This document shows, piece after piece, positions 9,262 through 17,671 of a stretch of 35,665 nt of DNA. Origin of the DNA: Ignavibacteriaceae bacterium (lineage in GTDB: Bacteria; Bacteroidota; Ignavibacteria; Ignavibacteriales; Ignavibacteriaceae); assembly GCA_013388515.1 (NCBI GenBank), contig JACAFC010000090.1, forward strand, positions 1 through 35,665. The letters run 5' to 3'. The position numbers and the translations under genes were made by a program. The notes beneath the pieces were generated by a model, which had not been told where the DNA came from, did no database searches, and worked only from the letters and a program-made list of their open reading frames with translations. The stretch's first letter is position 1. Each line of letters opens with the position of its first letter.

Positions 9262-10803
9262 ATGGTCAACCGCGAAACTATTTTAATTATTGATTTTGGC
9301 TCTCAATACACACAACTTATTGCAAGAAGAGTTAGAGAAGCCAATGTTTATTGCGAAATCCATTCGCATAAAATCAGCATAGATGAAATAAAGAAAATAA
9401 ATCCAATAGGGATAGTTCTTTCTGGGGGTCCCATGAGCGTTTACGATCCTGACTCACCTGATATAAAAATAGAAATTCTTGATCTCAATAAACCAGTACT
9501 TGGAATTTGCTATGGTTTGCAGCTTTTATGTAAAAACTTGGGTGGTAAGGTTGAATCTGCAAAAGACAGAGAATATGGAAAAGCTGAATTATCTATTGAA
9601 GGGAATTCACTTCTTTTTGATGAAGTTAGGAATGACAGCATCGTTTGGATGAGCCATGGAGATTATCTTACAGATCTTCCCAAAGGATTTGAGGTTATTG
9701 GAACTTCACAACACTCTCCAATTTGTGCTATTGAAAACATTAATAAAAAAATATATGGAGTTCAATTTCATCCTGAAGTAGTCCACACTAATGAAGGTAA
9801 AAGAATAATTAAGAATTTTCTCTTTAAAATTTGTAATGCACACGGAGAATGGACTGCTGAAAATTTTATTGAGGACAGTAAGAAAAGAATAAGAAGTATT
9901 GTGGGCGACAAGAAAGTAATATGTGCTCTCAGCGGAGGTGTAGATTCTACAGTTGCAGCCGTTCTTGTTGAACATGCCATAGGAGACCAGCTTATATGTG
10001 TACATATCGATAATGGATTGATGCGTAAAAATGAAAGTAAAAGTGTTGAAAAATTATTTAATGAACGATTTCATATCCCTTTAATCCATATCGATGCATC
10101 GGAAATATTTTTAACAAGATTAAAAAATATTGTCGATCCTGAAGAAAAAAGAAAAATAATTGGTAATACTTTTATCGAAGTATTCGAAAAAGAGGCAAAA
10201 AAAATTGTTGGGGCAGAGTACCTCGTGCAAGGAACCTTATATCCTGATGTAATAGAATCTGTTTCTGTCAAAGGATCTTCTGCTACAATTAAAACCCACC
10301 ATAATGTTGGGGGACTTCCTGAAAAAATGAATTTGAAGTTGATTGAACCGTTCAGAGAGTTATTTAAAGATGAAGTGAGAAATGTTGGGCGCAGTTTAAA
10401 TATTCCTAATGATTTCATTGATAGACATCCTTTTCCTGGACCAGGTTTAGCCGTGCGAATAATTGGTGATGTTACAATAGAAAAACTAGATTTACTTCGT
10501 GATGCCGATGAAATTTTTATTTCTGAGATTAAAAAAGCACATGTTTATAACGATATTTGGCAGGCATTTTCGGTTTTATTGCCAATTCAAACTGTTGGCG
10601 TAATGGGTGATGCAAGAACATATGAAAATGTCTTAGCGCTTCGAGCCGTAACATCGGTTGATGGTATGACTGCCGATTGGTATAGATTTGATACCGATGT
10701 ATTAGCTAAAATTTCTAACATAATTATAAACAAAGTAAGGGGAATCAATCGCGTTGTCTATGATATCAGTTCAAAACCTCCTTCTACTATTGAGTGGGAA
10801 TAG
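9262..10803 (+). CDS. guaA: GMP synthase (glutamine-hydrolysing)
   Basis: 513 residues from the ATG at 9262. A GTG at 9205 in the same frame would prepend 19 residues with no counterpart in the family, whereas MVNRETILIIDFGSQYTQ matches the usual N-terminus. The class I glutaminase domain has nucleophile Cys83 (GICYGLQ) and His170/Glu172 (QFHPEV). The ATP-pyrophosphatase domain has its P-loop SGGVDS at about 224-229, and the C-terminal dimerisation domain ends in the conserved SKPPSTIEWE. The enzyme aminates XMP to GMP in purine synthesis. It is preceded by about 170 bases with no clear promoter and followed after three bases by a TPR gene, so it may lead a new transcript. Confidence 0.97.
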   Translation: MVNRETILIIDFGSQYTQLIARRVREANVYCEIHSHKISIDEIKKINPIGIVLSGGPMSVYDPDSPDIKIEILDLNKPVLGICYGLQLLCKNLGGKVESAKDREYGKAELSIEGNSLLFDEVRNDSIVWMSHGDYLTDLPKGFEVIGTSQHSPICAIENINKKIYGVQFHPEVVHTNEGKRIIKNFLFKICNAHGEWTAENFIEDSKKRIRSIVGDKKVICALSGGVDSTVAAVLVEHAIGDQLICVHIDNGLMRKNESKSVEKLFNERFHIPLIHIDASEIFLTRLKNIVDPEEKRKIIGNTFIEVFEKEAKKIVGAEYLVQGTLYPDVIESVSVKGSSATIKTHHNVGGLPEKMNLKLIEPFRELFKDEVRNVGRSLNIPNDFIDRHPFPGPGLAVRIIGDVTIEKLDLLRDADEIFISEIKKAHVYNDIWQAFSVLLPIQTVGVMGDARTYENVLALRAVTSVDGMTADWYRFDTDVLAKISNIIINKVRGINRVVYDISSKPPSTIEWE

Positions 10804-10806
10804 AAA

Positions 10807-11715
10807 TTGGATTCAGCAATCAAATTAAAGCATAAAATTGCATCTGCAGATAATTTCATAGCACAGGGTAAATATTTGCACGCAATACAATTATATGAGC
10901 GAATGCTAGTAGAATTTCCTCAAAACCAGGAAGTATATTATAACTTAGCACAACTGTATGAATTGTCAGGAAATTTCAATTCTTCATTTAATCTGTTAAG
11001 CAAATATTTGGAAAGCAATCCCAATGACGTGGATATGCAGCTGTATTATGGTCAACTATTGTTTAAACATGAAGAGTGGGAGAGAGCAATTGAAGTTTTT
11101 ACTAAACTTGTGCCTGAAGAGAAACCGCTATCCCAATATTTTTTAGGTCACGCCTATTTGATGATTAGAGATCTTGAAATGTCAAGAATAAGTTTTTTAA
11201 GTTTCATATCGTTAGATGCAGATCGTGAATTAGTTTTTGAAGCTTTTGTGAGATTAGCCAAAATTGAACTTGAGATGAAAGATTTTGAACAAGCACTTAA
11301 ATACGCCAAACAGTCGGAAATATTTTTTAGTTCGAACTGGGAGTTGTATTTTATTTATGCTAATTGTTATTTGCAGCTTGGAATGGATGCACACGCAATT
11401 ACAGCAATTGAGAAAGCAATCAAACTAAATCCTCAACCTTCTGAATTATATGAATTAGCGGGAAAAATATATCTCAGAACAGGTGACAATACTAGAGCAG
11501 AAAGTAATTTTAAGAAATATATTGAGCTTAATGAATCAGTATCATCAGAAACTTATTCTCAACTTGCTGATGCTTGTTTTAAAGCTAAGAAAATAGATTC
11601 AGCTTTGGATTATTATGAGTTAGCACTTAAAATTGATCCTGGCAATAAAAGTGCTTTAATGGGTGTGCAAAATATTCATCGAAATAAAAAATCCTCTGTT
11701 TCCAAGGATGCTTAG
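10807..11715 (+). CDS. TPR-repeat protein
   Basis: 302 residues, beginning at a TTG three bases after guaA; no ATG lies near the start. The whole chain is built from tetratricopeptide repeats: A..G....AI..YE.ML...P, YYNLAQLYELSGN, KAIKLNPQPSELYELAGKIYLRTGD and DSALDYYELALKIDPGNKSALMG are clear examples. No signal peptide or membrane segment is seen, so it is probably cytoplasmic. TPR domains mediate protein contacts; the partner is unknown. Its last eight bases overlap the next gene, which also starts with TPR-like helices and then a ligand-binding domain. Spacing suggests the two are translated in a coupled way. Confidence 0.85.
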   Translation: MDSAIKLKHKIASADNFIAQGKYLHAIQLYERMLVEFPQNQEVYYNLAQLYELSGNFNSSFNLLSKYLESNPNDVDMQLYYGQLLFKHEEWERAIEVFTKLVPEEKPLSQYFLGHAYLMIRDLEMSRISFLSFISLDADRELVFEAFVRLAKIELEMKDFEQALKYAKQSEIFFSSNWELYFIYANCYLQLGMDAHAITAIEKAIKLNPQPSELYELAGKIYLRTGDNTRAESNFKKYIELNESVSSETYSQLADACFKAKKIDSALDYYELALKIDPGNKSALMGVQNIHRNKKSSVSKDA

Positions 11716-13432
11716 GAAAATAATCATATCAATTATTCTTTATGCTTTCACAATTCAAGCACAATCAGCTGATGAGATTAATAAAAAATTCACAGATGCT
11801 GTTCGAGATTTTCAGCAAAAAAAATGGACTGAGGCGTTAAGTACCTTCAGCAATCTTGCTGATAGCCAGCCTGTTCATTCAAAAACAACTCTTTCCATCC
11901 TTTTTGAAGCCAAAACTAATTTAGAGCTTGGCAATTACTCCCAAGCTGAAAAAAGATTGATAAAATTAGTGAATGATTTTCCAACCAGTATATATAGTGA
12001 TGAAGCATTACTGACTCTTTCCAAAATTTTTTATTTGAGGCAGCAGTATTTGGAATCATATGAAAAACTTTGTCAAATAATTATTGGCTCAAGTGACAGT
12101 GCCTATATATATAATGCTAGAAAAATTTCCGAGAGATTGGCTTTTGAGTATTTAAATTCAGATCAATTAAAAACATTACATGATACCACTAAAGTTACAT
12201 TGAGCAGGCCAAATATACTTTTAATGCTTGGTAAGCTTTTATTACATCGGAAAAATGTCCAAGCAGCAAAAGAATATTTCAGAAATCTGATTAATTTGTA
12301 TCCCCAATCATATGAAGCTTATTCAGCTAATGAGTTAATTAATAACATAGCAATTAGTACAACCTCAAATGCAAACGCTGCTTTAATTGGCGTTTTACTT
12401 CCTCTTGCAAAAAATTTACCCTCCTATGGAACAGCTTCAGAAATTTTAGAAGGAATAAAGTATTGTCTATCTGAATTTAATAAAGAACATTATGACAAGA
12501 TTGGATTATTGATACGAGATACAGAATTGAAAACTGATAAATTGGTAGAAATAGAAACTGAATTTGCAGAACTCAATAATCTTAAATGTATTGTTGGCCC
12601 AATGTACAGCGCTGAAGTAAAAGATGTTCTTAAAATTTTTTCTTCGACAAATTTACCAATCATCTCTCCAACAGCCACTGAAGATTATTTAACCAATATT
12701 TCGGAGAATTTTTTCCAAGCAAATCCTTCATTTATATATCGTGGAAGATTAATGGCTCAATATGTTTATTTTGTTGAAAATAAGAGAAGGATTGCAATTG
12801 TGAACGCAATTGATGGGTACTCTCCAATATTAAGCAGCAGTTTTTCTCAAGAGTTTGAAAGACTTGGTGGCAGAATATATCAGCGAGAGTCTTATAAAAG
12901 CGGTAAAATAAATTTTAAAGATCTAATAGCTAAGTTAACTTCAGTGTTTAATCAGATTGATGGATTGTATTTCCCGCTCGCAGACAGAACCGATATTCCG
13001 GCAATATTGTCTTTGTTATCTCAAATCAATCTTGACATACCGGTGTATGGAGATCAGGACTGGATGAACTTGCTTGGGTTCGAATCTACTCCATTCCTTA
13101 ATAATCAACTAATATTTTGTTCAGATTATTTTATTGATTTCAATGACCAAGAGTATCAAAATTTTAGTAAAAACTTCTTTTCCGTAACTAAAAAGGATGT
13201 AAATAGAAATGTACTTTATGGTTACGATGTAATGAAATATCTGTTAAACATTTTACGAAATTCTTTTTCCGGAAGTGAAGCGATTATACAAAAAATGAAA
13301 AATGGATATTTATCATTTGGTATTCATAATAACCTATGTTTCGATTCGAATAGGATAAATTTATATTTAAATATAATCCGGTTTACGAACGGTAAATTTG
13401 AACTTATTGATAAGTATAGATTAAATAACTAA
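11708..13432 (+). CDS. Exported protein: TPR-like helices plus periplasmic ligand-binding (LIVBP/LpoA-like) domain
   Basis: 574 residues. The start is the ATG at 11708, inside the end of the TPR gene, because it yields a signal peptide (MLRKIIISIILYAF, cleavage after IQAQS); an upstream in-frame start would bury this. Residues about 25-215 are helical repeats resembling TPR/YbgF-type units (DFQQKKWTEALSTFSNLAD, AEKRLIKLVNDFPTS). From about 225 on comes a type I periplasmic-binding fold: IGVLLPLAKNLPSYG, CIVGPMYSAEV, LPIISPTATEDYL and IDGLYFPLADRTDIP match Leu/Ile/Val-binding relatives. This helical-plus-binding-protein layout recalls LpoA, the lipoprotein activator of a penicillin-binding protein, but no lipobox is present. 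It may be a sensor or an envelope regulator; no ABC permease genes are nearby. Confidence 0.8.
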   Translation: MLRKIIISIILYAFTIQAQSADEINKKFTDAVRDFQQKKWTEALSTFSNLADSQPVHSKTTLSILFEAKTNLELGNYSQAEKRLIKLVNDFPTSIYSDEALLTLSKIFYLRQQYLESYEKLCQIIIGSSDSAYIYNARKISERLAFEYLNSDQLKTLHDTTKVTLSRPNILLMLGKLLLHRKNVQAAKEYFRNLINLYPQSYEAYSANELINNIAISTTSNANAALIGVLLPLAKNLPSYGTASEILEGIKYCLSEFNKEHYDKIGLLIRDTELKTDKLVEIETEFAELNNLKCIVGPMYSAEVKDVLKIFSSTNLPIISPTATEDYLTNISENFFQANPSFIYRGRLMAQYVYFVENKRRIAIVNAIDGYSPILSSSFSQEFERLGGRIYQRESYKSGKINFKDLIAKLTSVFNQIDGLYFPLADRTDIPAILSLLSQINLDIPVYGDQDWMNLLGFESTPFLNNQLIFCSDYFIDFNDQEYQNFSKNFFSVTKKDVNRNVLYGYDVMKYLLNILRNSFSGSEAIIQKMKNGYLSFGIHNNLCFDSNRINLYLNIIRFTNGKFELIDKYRLNN

Positions 13433-13445
13433 AACTGGGGGAAAT

Positions 13446-14126
13446 ATTTTAACCGTTAAAGAATTACCACTTGAAGATAGACCAAGAGAAAAATTAAAAA
13501 AACTTGGAGCAAGTAATCTAACGAATGCTGAACTAACTGCGATTATTCTTAGAACCGGTACAAAAGGTAAGTCTGTTTTGTTAATTGCTCAAGAATTAAT
13601 GAACAAGCATGCAAATTTTGCTTCATTAGCTTCATTGCCCTTAGCGGAATTGAAGAAAATATCTGGCATTGGTGAGGATAAAGCAGTTAGCTTATTGGCT
13701 GTTTTTGAAATTGGAAGGCGTCTTCAAGCTGAATCTAAATGGTCTTCTAATAAAAAAATTACCTCGCCCAAAGATATTGCTGAATTTTTTATACCAATTC
13801 TTCGAGATGAACTAAAGGAAAAATTTATTGTAGTTTGTCTGAACAGTGCCAATAAAATCATTAAGTATGAAGCAATTTCAATAGGCAGTTTAAATTCCAG
13901 CGTTGTACATCCTCGAGAAATATTTAAATTTGCTATTGAAAATTCCTCTGCCAGCATTATTCTCTTACATAACCATCCAAGTGGGAATTTGGAGCCAAGT
14001 AATGAGGATATATCCATTACAAAAAAAATAGTTGAAGCGGGAAAAATTTTGAATATTGAAGTGCTTGATCATATAATTGTAGCAGGTAATGCATTTACTA
14101 GCTTGGTTGAAAGACGGTTGTTATAA
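13446..14126 (+). CDS. radC: RadC/JAB-domain protein, no ordinary start codon
   Basis: Homology begins at TVKELPLEDRPREKLKKLGA (from 13452), the normal N-terminus of this family, and runs through the helix-hairpin-helix part (SLPLAELKKISGIGEDKA) to the JAB/MPN metal motif HNHPSGNLEPSNED and the end LVERRLL. The frame between the upstream stop (13422) and 13578 has no ATG, GTG or TTG. The codon where Met is expected (13449) is TTA, and the only listed rare start near it is ATT at 13446, behind a GGGGGA at 13437-13442. Starting at the TTG at 13578 would delete about 42 conserved residues. RadC proteins are predicted metallopeptidase-fold proteins of unsettled function, once linked to DNA repair. 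Either a rare start or a sequence error is present. Confidence 0.85.
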   Translation: MLTVKELPLEDRPREKLKKLGASNLTNAELTAIILRTGTKGKSVLLIAQELMNKHANFASLASLPLAELKKISGIGEDKAVSLLAVFEIGRRLQAESKWSSNKKITSPKDIAEFFIPILRDELKEKFIVVCLNSANKIIKYEAISIGSLNSSVVHPREIFKFAIENSSASIILLHNHPSGNLEPSNEDISITKKIVEAGKILNIEVLDHIIVAGNAFTSLVERRLL

Positions 14127-14227
14127 GATTTCTCAGTTATTTAATCTGTAAACAAACTTCTTATTGTATTTCTTACATATTTTTCGTAAATATAGATTAT
14201 AATTTCTTAACAATCAGACTAAAAACT

Positions 14228-14256
14228 TTGAAATTGTTCATTATTCGTACATTATT
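14228..14256 (+). promoter_or_regulatory. Possible promoter for the lipoprotein-LysM pair
   Basis: TTGAAA at 14228-14233, a 17-base spacer and ATTATT at 14251-14256 fit a housekeeping promoter loosely. It sits about 45 bases before the lipoprotein start in a 173-base gap after radC. The match is weak and AT-rich sequence gives chance hits. Confidence 0.3.
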
Positions 14257-14299
14257 AACGTTTTAATCAAAAAAATAATCTAAAAATGGAGGTTACAGT

Positions 14300-14575
14300 A
14301 TGAATTTAATAAAAGCGGTGAGAAATCTCGTAATCATTACTGCAATAACAGCTTCCGCATCTTTCTTAACTGGTTGCGGAGGACTCAGTGAGGCTCAACT
14401 TGAAGAGCTAAGAGGTTTGAAAAGTGAAGTTAGTTCGCTTGAAGCCGAAGCCAAATCTTTGAAAGATGAGCGCGCTAAACTCGAAAGAGATGTTGCTGAA
14501 AAAAATGCAAAACTTCAGCAATGCAATAAAGAAAAAGAAGAAACAAAAGCTAATTTAACAAAACTGCCTAATTAA
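14300..14575 (+). CDS. Small coiled-coil lipoprotein
   Basis: 91 residues with a strong GGAGG seven bases before the ATG. The N-terminus is a lipoprotein signal with lipobox LTGC, placing the lipidated Cys at residue 26. Everything after GGLS is one charged alpha helix with heptad spacing (LEELRGLKSEVSSLEAEAKS, then KDERAKLERDVAEKNAKLQQ), expected to form a coiled coil about 55 residues long. No Lys-Tyr-type end for peptidoglycan linkage like that of Lpp is present. Size, lipid anchor and coiled coil resemble envelope spacers such as Lpp. The next gene encodes a coiled-coil LysM protein with the same kind of ribosome site, so the two may form an outer-membrane-to-wall unit; that is inference. 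Confidence 0.85.
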   Translation: MNLIKAVRNLVIITAITASASFLTGCGGLSEAQLEELRGLKSEVSSLEAEAKSLKDERAKLERDVAEKNAKLQQCNKEKEETKANLTKLPN

Positions 14576-14605
14576 GAAATTAAAATTGAAATTGGAGGTA
14601 TATTT

Positions 14606-15283
14606 ATGGAATTTAAAAAATATTTTTTAAGCTTCTTTTCAGTTCTGTTTCTTCTTTCAGTTACAGTAATTGCTCAAGATGAAATGACGGAAGAAGAATG
14701 GGAAGCTGAAATGATGCGACTTAAGGATAAAAAGGAATCCTTAACTAAAGAAATTAGTGCACTGCAGAACGAAGTTAATAACCTGAAAGCTGCAAAAGTA
14801 CAAAGTTATGAAGATTGTATGAATGAACTTTACGCCATGATTGGGGCAACTAAAGCTGATATTGATAATTTTAGAAAAGCTGTTAATGAGCTTAATGGTA
14901 AAATTAATAGAAAAGAAGGACCTAAAGCTGACAGACAAAAAGATCTTGATGCTTTAAAAATGAACAAAATAAGTGCACTGCCAGAATTTTTTGACAAAGT
15001 TCATAATCAAATGCAGCGTTCATTAGATTCTTGGGTTGAAGAGGTAAAAGAAACTATGTACACTGTGGTAAGAGGTGATCATCTTTGGGGTATTGCAAAA
15101 AAATCTGAACATTATGGAAATGGTTTTGCATGGCCAATGATTTATAAAGCTAATCGCGATAAGATTAAAAATCCAGATTTGATTTATCCTCAGCAGGTAT
15201 TTTCAATTCCAAAGCTTACCGAAGAGGAAAAAGCCAAATACGATAAAATTAGAAAAAATTATAAACCAGCTCCGGTTCAGTAA
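14606..15283 (+). CDS. Exported coiled-coil protein with C-terminal LysM domain
   Basis: 225 residues with GGAGG upstream of the ATG. A signal peptide ends at about residue 24 (VTVIAQ). Residues about 27-150 are acidic, helical and coiled-coil-prone (TEEEWEAEMMRLKDKKESLT, EISALQNEVNNLKAAK). A LysM domain occupies about 152-203: YTVVRGDHLWGIAKKSEHYG, then WPMIYKANRDKIKNPDLIYP and QVFSIPKL. LysM binds N-acetylglucosamine-containing glycans, usually peptidoglycan. The protein therefore probably holds the wall through its C-terminus and pairs through its helices, perhaps with the lipoprotein encoded 30 bases upstream. The two genes end at a strong terminator and look like a bicistronic unit. No enzymatic domain is present. 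Confidence 0.88.
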   Translation: MEFKKYFLSFFSVLFLLSVTVIAQDEMTEEEWEAEMMRLKDKKESLTKEISALQNEVNNLKAAKVQSYEDCMNELYAMIGATKADIDNFRKAVNELNGKINRKEGPKADRQKDLDALKMNKISALPEFFDKVHNQMQRSLDSWVEEVKETMYTVVRGDHLWGIAKKSEHYGNGFAWPMIYKANRDKIKNPDLIYPQQVFSIPKLTEEEKAKYDKIRKNYKPAPVQ

Positions 15284-15314
15284 TATATTTTTAACAACCT
15301 AAAAAATATTAAAA

Positions 15315-15346
15315 AGCCCTTGTCATTTAAATGATAAGGGCTTTTT
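15315..15346 (+). terminator. Rho-independent terminator after the LysM gene
   Basis: AGCCCTT (15315-15321) pairs with AAGGGCT (15336-15342), the stem extends inward through TCATTTAAATGA, and a T tract follows. An A tract precedes it, so it could also work on the minus strand. Only about 14 bases separate it from the phoH start. Confidence 0.85.
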
Positions 15347-15360
15347 CTATTTAAATATTT

Positions 15361-16323
15361 ATGACTGCAATAGAAAAAAGAATTCTACTAGAAAATGTTG
15401 ACATGTTAAACTTGCTTGGTAACAACGATGTCAACCTAAAAATGATTGAAGATAGGTTTAATGCTGTAATTACCTTTCGCGGCGAAAATGTTATTATAAA
15501 AGGTGTAAAAACAGAAGTAGAACTTATTGAAAAAACTATCAAGGAAATGGTTTATGTTTTAAACACCAAAGGCTCGCTGAGAGAGTCCGATATCAAAACA
15601 ATTTTAGACCTTACAATCGAAGGTAAAGAAATAATTTCGTCGAAAGATTTTGATTCAATTGTGCTTTATACCAAAAATGATGTAATAAAATCAAAAACAC
15701 CTGGCCAAAGTATTTATATAGAATCTGCATCTAAAAATGATATTTGCTTTGCCATTGGACCAGCAGGTACTGGGAAAACATATCTTGCGGTAGCTATTGC
15801 AGTAGCGGCATTAAAAAAGGGAATTGTGAACAGAATAGTACTTGCTCGCCCAGCTGTTGAAGCCGGTGAAAGTTTGGGATTTTTACCAGGCGATTTTCGT
15901 GAAAAAATTGATCCCTATTTAAGACCTTTGTATGACGCACTTGATGATATGATTCCCTCCGAAAAGTTGAAAACGTATATTGAAAAAAGAATGATTGAAA
16001 TTGTACCTTTAGCTTATATGCGCGGACGTACACTCAATAATGCTTATGTAATTCTGGATGAAGCTCAAAATGCAACCGATCTTCAAATGAAGATGTTTTT
16101 GACCAGGCTTGGTGCAAATTCAAAAGCAATTATAACAGGAGATATTACTCAAATTGACCTGCCGTCAAAAACTACAAGTGGATTGGTTCAAGCAAAAGAA
16201 ATACTGCGGGGAATTGAAGGAGTTAGTTTTATTTATCTTGATAAATCTGATGTTGTGAGACACAAACTTGTTAAAGATATCATTGATGCTTATGAAAAGT
16301 TTAGAAATTCTGAAAGCGTATAA
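15361..16323 (+). CDS. phoH: PhoH-family P-loop ATPase
   Basis: 320 residues, close to PhoH-like proteins (YbeZ type). The N-terminal third is a KH-like segment (NAVITFRGENVIIKGVKTEV). The P-loop is GPAGTGKT at residues 133-140; Walker B follows as YVILDEAQNAT; the family signature VLARPAVEAGESLGFLPGD is complete and the sensor region reads IITGDITQIDLP. YbeZ-type proteins bind nucleic acid and are linked to ribosome maturation and RNA handling together with YbeY; no ybeY is in the window. The ATG lies only 14 bases after a terminator T tract, leaving no room for a usual promoter and leader. The gene converges with mazG, six bases apart. Confidence 0.93.
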   Translation: MTAIEKRILLENVDMLNLLGNNDVNLKMIEDRFNAVITFRGENVIIKGVKTEVELIEKTIKEMVYVLNTKGSLRESDIKTILDLTIEGKEIISSKDFDSIVLYTKNDVIKSKTPGQSIYIESASKNDICFAIGPAGTGKTYLAVAIAVAALKKGIVNRIVLARPAVEAGESLGFLPGDFREKIDPYLRPLYDALDDMIPSEKLKTYIEKRMIEIVPLAYMRGRTLNNAYVILDEAQNATDLQMKMFLTRLGANSKAIITGDITQIDLPSKTTSGLVQAKEILRGIEGVSFIYLDKSDVVRHKLVKDIIDAYEKFRNSESV

Positions 16324-16329
16324 TGCTAG

Positions 16330-17121
16330 TTATTTAAACCGAGTTTTACTTTCATTCCAATATTTATCCATTTCTCTTAGCGTTGATTCGTGAGGCAGTT
16401 TTCCTTTTTCCTTAAGTTTTTCCTCAACATACTTGAATCGTTCAATAAATTTTCGATTTGTTCTTCTTAAAGCATTTTCAGGATTTATTCCAAGAAATCT
16501 TGAATAATTTACCAATGCAAAAAATACATCACCAATTTCACTTTCCAATTTTTCATCAAGTTCACTTTCGACATTTGACATTTGATTTTTCACCTTCTCA
16601 ATCTCATGCATTTCCTCAATTTCTTCAATCACTTTTTTCCAAACATCTTCTTTTTTTTCCCAGTCAAATCCAACTTTTGCAGCTTTTTCTTGTAACCGAT
16701 GCGCACGCTGCAAAGCGGGTAAATTTTCCGGCACACCCTCCAAAACAGATTCTCTGCCCTCCTGAAGTTTAATGGTCTCCCAGTTCTTCTTCACATGATC
16801 GGCATCCTTTACAACTGTATCACCAAAAACATGCGGATGCCTTCTTATTAATTTTTCAGAGATACTGTCTATAACTTCATTAAGTTTGAATTTACCATCA
16901 CCTTCGGCAATGACACTGTGAAATACGACATGCAGTAATAAATCACCAAGTTCCTTTTTTAATTCATTGTAATCCTTATTATCAATTGCCTCAATTACTT
17001 CATGAACCTCTTCTAAGGTAGCATGCTTGATAGAATCGTTTGTTTGTTCACGATCCCAAGGACAATCTTTTCTGAGTCTTTTTACAATGTCTACTAATTC
17101 GTTAAATTTAGTTGAGTTCAT
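16330..17121 (-). CDS. mazG: Nucleoside triphosphate pyrophosphohydrolase MazG
   Basis: 263 residues, a two-domain MazG of the usual length. Domain 1 opens with LVDIVKRLRKDCPWDREQT, and its metal site is carried by TLEEVHEVIEAID and ELKKELGDLLLHVVFHS. Domain 2 repeats the pattern with VIEEIEEMHEIE and LESEIGDVFFALVNYSRFLG. The enzyme hydrolyses NTPs and dNTPs to monophosphates and pyrophosphate, house-cleaning abnormal nucleotides and affecting ppGpp levels. Compared with the E. coli protein as recalled, the loop between the two metal-binding helices of domain 2 is about seven residues longer (EKVKNQMSNVESELDEK), and the DNA there contains a tandem ACATTTG repeat. The gene is divergent from the RidA-family gene. 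Confidence 0.94.
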   Translation of the reverse strand: MNSTKFNELVDIVKRLRKDCPWDREQTNDSIKHATLEEVHEVIEAIDNKDYNELKKELGDLLLHVVFHSVIAEGDGKFKLNEVIDSISEKLIRRHPHVFGDTVVKDADHVKKNWETIKLQEGRESVLEGVPENLPALQRAHRLQEKAAKVGFDWEKKEDVWKKVIEEIEEMHEIEKVKNQMSNVESELDEKLESEIGDVFFALVNYSRFLGINPENALRRTNRKFIERFKYVEEKLKEKGKLPHESTLREMDKYWNESKTRFK

Positions 17122-17215
17122 TTAGTATGCTCTTAAATATTAAATCCAAAATCGAATAATTTGATTATCAATTCAAACTTAATAAAAACTTATTCTTCAA
17201 AGAAAAGGACTAATA

Positions 17216-17671
17216 ATGATTGAGGAAAAAATAATTAATCTTGGTTTTACACTTCCTGAGGCGCCTAAACCACTGGCATCTTACATTCCTGCTTTAGCTG
17301 TAAATAATTTAGTATTTACTGCTGGTCAATTACCTTTAAAGAATGGTGTTTTGTTATTCAAAGGTAAATTAGGAAAAGATGTTACAGATGATGAAGGTAA
17401 GCAGGCTGCTCAACAGTGTATACTAAACTGTTTAAGTGTTGTAAAAAATGAAATAGGGAGCTTAGATAATATCGATAAAATTATTAAGCTGACTGTATTC
17501 GTAAACAGTGCAGAAGGATTTATTAATCATCCACAGGTTGCTAATGGTGCCTCAGATTTAATAAGAAGTATTTTTGGGGAAAATGGGAAGCACGTTCGAA
17601 GTGCAGTTGGTGTTGCAGAACTTCCTCTTGATGCACCTGTAGAAATAGAGATGGTTTGTAAAACTATTTAG
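17216..17671 (+). CDS. RidA/YjgF-family protein (enamine/imine deaminase-like)
   Basis: 151 residues, the size of the longer RidA subfamily. Features include LVFTAGQLPLKNG near the N-terminus, LDNIDKIIKLTVFVNS in the middle and the signature RSAVGVAELPLDAPVEIEM, whose Arg128 and Glu140 match the catalytic Arg and a conserved Glu of RidA. RidA hydrolyses reactive 2-aminoacrylate and other enamines released by pyridoxal phosphate enzymes. Subfamilies lacking full activity also exist, so the substrate is not certain. The gene converges with trpA and their stop ends overlap by eight bases. Since TrpB is a PLP enzyme that passes through an aminoacrylate intermediate, the placement is suggestive but may be accidental. 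Confidence 0.88.
   Translation: MIEEKIINLGFTLPEAPKPLASYIPALAVNNLVFTAGQLPLKNGVLLFKGKLGKDVTDDEGKQAAQQCILNCLSVVKNEIGSLDNIDKIIKLTVFVNSAEGFINHPQVANGASDLIRSIFGENGKHVRSAVGVAELPLDAPVEIEMVCKTI

Noticed and set aside
10071-10418. Long antisense frame within guaA
   Set aside because: Open only because of guaA codon composition; guaA is unmistakable on the other strand.
11663-11707. Upstream start for the TPR/ligand-binding protein gene
   Set aside because: It would put 15 residues before a clear signal peptide and lie deep inside the TPR gene.
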